Shown here: positions 7,265-10,122 of the stretch, one piece after another
Layout: each line of letters opens with the position of its first letter
Position numbering within the stretch: position 1 is the stretch's first letter
Assembly: GCA_028565635.1 (NCBI GenBank)
Contig: JAOXYB010067623.1
Coordinates: forward strand, 1-10,122
DNA length: 10,122 nucleotides
Direction: 5' to 3'
Origin: Phoronis ovalis
Taxonomy: Eukaryota > Phoronida > Phoronidae
Program-made: the position numbers and the translations under genes
The notes under the pieces: model-generated
The model's input: the letters and a program-made list of their open reading frames with translations, nothing else
The model's database searches: none
What the model was told of the DNA's origin: nothing

Positions 7265-7287
7265 ACACACACATACACACACACACA
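7224..7287. repeat. Compound (CA)n(CG)n(CA)n microsatellite
   Basis: 64 bases of perfectly alternating pyrimidine and purine. A CA run leads into a central CG block holding seven CpG (7248-7262), then a second CA run with one TA step. Such tracts are the classic Z-DNA-forming sequence and are highly length-variable. The open frame running through it (7204-7536) is a by-product over this portion. Confidence 0.95.
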
Positions 7288-7320
7288 GATAAATGTCTAC
7301 CTTATATAAAATGCTCAGTT

Positions 7321-7367
7321 TCATCAACTTTTCATCAAATTTATGTTAACTCGAAATATGTTAACTC
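7321..7367. repeat. Short degenerate tandem repeats
   Basis: TCATCAA recurs at 7321 and 7332 (period 11), and TATGTTAACTC at 7342 and 7357 (period 15). These are small duplications next to the microsatellite. Confidence 0.5.
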
Positions 7368-7371
7368 ACAA

Positions 7372-7536
7372 ATGACCAAACGATCCCTAGAAGACCTAAT
7401 AAACGACGTGAAATATTTTTTCTCCGAAGTTTCATGCTATTTGAAGATTGTGTTCTCTAAAAAAAACTTTTCGACTGAATGTCAACTCGTAGCACCATTT
7501 ATTCTTGAACTACAATACCTTTTCTGTAGAAAATAG
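7372..7536 (+). CDS. 54-codon open frame, doubtful
   Basis: ATG in a fair context opens 54 codons to a TAG (MTKRSLEDLINDVKYFF... ending LEFCRK-like, LQYLFCRK). The product is part charged, part hydrophobic and unlike anything I recognise. There are no convincing splice sites around it. It may be chance, or a decayed exon. Confidence 0.12.
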   Translation: MTKRSLEDLINDVKYFFSEVSCYLKIVFSKKNFSTECQLVAPFILELQYLFCRK

Positions 7537-7560
7537 TTGAAAACGTGCTAAAAGAGAATT

Positions 7561-7574
7561 TGACCTTTTGACCC
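7561..7574. promoter_or_regulatory. DR2-type nuclear-receptor half-site pair
   Basis: TGACCT, two bases, TGACCC. Read on the minus strand this is GGGTCA-AA-AGGTCA, the direct-repeat-2 arrangement used by RXR heterodimers. A single short match can arise by chance. Confidence 0.2.
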
Positions 7575-7579
7575 TTAAA

Positions 7580-8750
7580 TAATCTGATACTATTATTTTT
7601 GAATGGTTTAAGCAAGTTTTGTATATCCTCCTCCTACTGAGTCAATACCTCAATTTTGACTTGCATAACTATGAGAATTTCCGTGAATTCAATGTCTACA
7701 GATTGCAAAAAAAGGAAATCTCAATAGGTTGCACGATCTCAAGAACGAACCTGAGACGGTGACTTGTCTGTGGGACAAACCGTCACGAATTGTATCATGC
7801 CGGGGTACTCGGGTAGGATTTGTCGGAAACCTATTGGAATTATTTTGACTGGTTACAGGTGTTGCTATATGGACAGATTGTTTTCATTCACATACGATTA
7901 TTTGGGAAGATTTGTAAGATTACGAGATATATCTTCTCGAGTTGCTATATATTTAATGCAGGGAAGAAAATGTCTATAGATGCATGCAGCACAACGAATG
8001 AATAAATGATGTGAGGCTTATAATCAAGCAGGAGTACCCTCTAGCTTAATTCTAATTTTTTTAATCCATTATAAGGTATTTAAAAAGTGTTTCAGTTATG
8101 TAGTAATAACATAATTTGTACTCGGGTCATTGATTTTGTTACACTACAATCTTTATGTTAAACAAAAAAGAAATTGCAAATTTGTAAAATATTACAACAA
8201 AAACAAGGATATCATTTCCAAATATAAAATGTGAGTGTGAGCCCGTGTAGGGGTTCATTCCTGTTAATAGACATGTTTTCGTAGAATAAGATATGCTTAT
8301 ATATTTATGTTTTTGTTGGTGGAAGTACAATTATAAGAACGCAGTGAGTCCAATCGACGATTTGCGAAGTACGAACTTCCCTAATAAAGGGCGCATTAAA
8401 TATCTGGAGTTTAAATTTCTGCTAGGAATTATATCACTCACGCTGATTTATATTAATGCCACGAGAACGTTACAGAAATAACAGGTCCTGTCATACATTA
8501 TTAATAAATGACATATCAGGCCATGCATGGAAAACTTTGCTGAATAGTAGATAAACATTTATAGGACGCTTATGTTTCCCCGACTATTATTATCAATGAC
8601 GTATTTCTTTAAAAACAAATCTGTTGATCATATGAACAATTACTTGCGCTATTTACTTAATTTTTAGCCTGTATCTCCTAGGTGTTAATGTAAAACACTT
8701 TCTGTTTACGAAAGAAAATATTTAAATGTCGCATAAAATTACCCCAAATT
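7580..8750. other. AT-rich stretch without a supported gene
   Basis: Three modest plus frames (7764-7979, 7820-8005, 8293-8481) cross this stretch. The last has a hydrophobic segment (FLLGIISLTLIYI) but no ATG close to it and no splice context. None resembles a known protein. No RNA gene or mobile element is recognisable. Confidence 0.45.
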
Positions 8751-8753
8751 TGG

Positions 8754-8873
8754 ATGTCTGGTATGTCTTTTGTATGTTCGTGCACTTATTTACAATATAC
8801 GAGTCTACTAACATTAGAAATACTGCTACTGGTGCAAGTCTTGACAGTTTATGCCAACCAAAATGAAAACTAA
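8754..8873 (+). CDS. 39-codon hydrophobic open frame, doubtful
   Basis: ATG to TAA, 39 residues. The second half is strongly hydrophobic (LLTLEILLLVQVLTVYA), resembling a signal anchor or signal peptide, then a polar tail NQNEN before the stop. No donor allows extension into further exons. It is below the size at which chance can be excluded. Confidence 0.15.
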   Translation: MSGMSFVCSCTYLQYTSLLTLEILLLVQVLTVYANQNEN

Positions 8874-9133
8874 ATAATATTTGATCGAGTTCAGGCAAAG
8901 GTGTACTGCTTTTGACCTTTATAATATTTTATGACCCACCCTGGTATGCAACACATTTCCTAACACGTAACCGTCTTTGAGACACACCTTGTTGAAAAAA
9001 TTGAAAAGGATAACGCAAGGAGGAAAAATAACTAGGCTCGCTATTCTAACAATTAATAAAAGCAGTCTGGTAAATTGATTAATATCTTTCAAGAAAATAA
9101 ACATTTCAAGCCTAATAAACAGGTAAGTTGCAA

Positions 9134-9217
9134 CATAAAAAATTAAAATAGGAAAACAAAATTAATTTTTCGACATTTTGATCTCAAATTGAAAGGGAAT
9201 CTCACTTTAGAATACTT
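9134..9217. repeat. Fragment of the dispersed AT-rich element (third copy)
   Basis: It matches the 3' part of the two larger copies (AATAGGAAAACAAAATTAAT, then ACATTTTGATCTCAAA) and then lacks about 25 bases present in both before resuming at TTGAAAGGGAATCTCA. Same orientation as the other copies. It lies less than 100 bases before copy 2. Confidence 0.7.
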
Positions 9218-9303
9218 AATGTAACTTTGAGAAAGAATGTCACCCTGATGGATGTTGCCCCTTCAAGATATAGCTGGTTGATAATTGAAAAAAAAATAGG
9301 AAG

Positions 9304-9966
9304 CCGAAATCCTACAAACGCAATATCCTCTGAGCAGTAATAATTATAATAGTTTATTGTCACTGTAACCTATTTTACAAAGTACACTGACAAAGACGAA
9401 AAAAGGAATTACTACTTTTTTCTCAAATTATATTAATTGTTTTTTCGTAATACATATTTATCATATGAGAATATACAACCAAGTTCAGATATTGATCACG
9501 TGACATAACTTATATTAAGTAGATGGACAATGTACTAGGGATGCTAAGCATCGTATATTTAGCATTTTACTAAAGATACTATAAAAATCTCTGAATAAAT
9601 CTAACTGTTATGCAAATCAGGAAAAATGATTTTAATACGTTTAAGTAGGATATCATAGGTCAGGTTGCTTAAAAATTAACTTTAAATATAATCCTAAACT
9701 TATTGTTAAGTCTGATACACTTTACCTTAAAGTATTACTAACCTTCAGCTTTAACACATTCTAACCTTTGGTTTAACTTATACGCAAGTGTGCCATTACT
9801 TTAAAATAATTGTTAATTTTATCATATCAGTTAGTAAAATATAAAAAAAAATTGAAATAGGAAAACATAATTAATTATATTAGAATTTTTGAACATTTTG
9901 ATCTCAAAGCTAACCCATGAACTATACCTCTGATTGATAGAGATCTCAATTTTGAATATAAATAAA
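9304..9966. repeat. Dispersed AT-rich element, copy 2 (uninterrupted)
   Basis: 663 bases matching 3488-4550 without its insert. Because the insertion site reads TGTAACCTATTTTAC without interruption, this copy is the reference for the empty site. It has the same sharp ends as copy 1 and unrelated flanks. It has no open frame of note. Confidence 0.85.
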
Positions 9967-9974
9967 TATAGATA

Positions 9975-10110
9975 TATAGTCGGATAACAATCAGTAAGAT
10001 TGCATTCACTTCGATGTTTTTTTGTATATAGCTGATCGTTCAGTGCTGATAAAAAGGTCTTTTAAGGCTGGTGCATCACGAGGTGTACGTCGGTCGCAAT
10101 TCCGACTATA
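9975..10110. repeat. 136-bp segment bounded by 10-bp inverted repeats
   Basis: TATAGTCGGA at 9975-9984 and its exact complement TCCGACTATA at 10101-10110 bound 136 bases with no coding frame. The outer TATA would fit a TA-targeting MITE, but the arms are short. A GTCGG/CCGAC hairpin lies within the right end (10089-10106). Confidence 0.3.
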
Positions 10111-10122
10111 CTTAAGGACATT

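Noticed and set aside
7204-7371. N-terminal half of the 110-codon plus frame with His-Thr and Arg-Ala repeats
   Set aside because: The residues are a direct translation of the CA/CG microsatellite.
8800-8815. CTACTAAC followed by TTAG as a branch point and 3' splice site
   Set aside because: The branch-like motif is only a few bases from the AG, too close for splicing. A similar TACTAACCTTCAG occurs inside both repeat copies and is equally unlikely.
1-10122. CRISPR array, bacterial operon, prophage or retroviral pol/integrase genes
   Set aside because: There are no regularly spaced repeats with unique spacers, no tightly packed long frames, no ribosome-binding-site pattern, and no recognisable polymerase or integrase motif in any frame.

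Overview
The window looks like nuclear DNA of an animal. It is AT-rich (roughly one third G+C by eye), no open frame reaches 120 codons, spliceosomal GT...AG intron borders can be read, and there are dispersed repeats and a CA/CG microsatellite. A lophotrochozoan, probably a mollusc, is my best guess. It rests on the texture of the repeats (for example the CGACGACG-containing stretch near position 70 and the GC-rich insert at 3554-3932), not on a protein match. There is no sign of a bacterial, phage or viral system.

Left part (about 1-1760). A multi-exon gene lies on the minus strand. Its start codon is the last codon of exon 1 (1678-1680), followed by exon 2 (1180-1265) and exon 3 (232-343). 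Splice phases agree exactly. The product is a short, charged, leucine-rich, probably coiled-coil protein that I do not recognise. Exon 3 either runs into a stop at 232-234 (66 residues) or is spliced through a 53-base intron to a candidate 13-codon exon 4 (164-202) and beyond the window. A canonical NF-Y/CCAAT box lies 68 bases before the start codon.

Middle (about 1760-5200). A probable first coding exon of a secreted protein lies on the minus strand at 4556-4619, with a phase-1 GTAAGT donor. No further exon of that gene can be assigned. The intron side is occupied by an AT-rich dispersed repeat (3488-4550), which is itself interrupted by a GC-rich 379-bp insert (3554-3932) with a 6-bp target duplication. 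A GC-rich island with a TATA-like box (2540-2680), a cluster of bZIP-like sites (2895-2923) and an unassigned open frame (4896-5186) are also present.

Right part (about 5200-10122). This is mostly intergenic or intronic AT-rich sequence. It holds a 64-bp perfectly alternating purine-pyrimidine microsatellite (7224-7287), a few short open frames of doubtful status, a fragment of the dispersed repeat (about 9134-9217), and a second nearly complete copy (9304-9966). The second copy lacks the insert and so serves as the empty site.

The two spliced genes share a strand, but nothing in the sequence ties their functions together.
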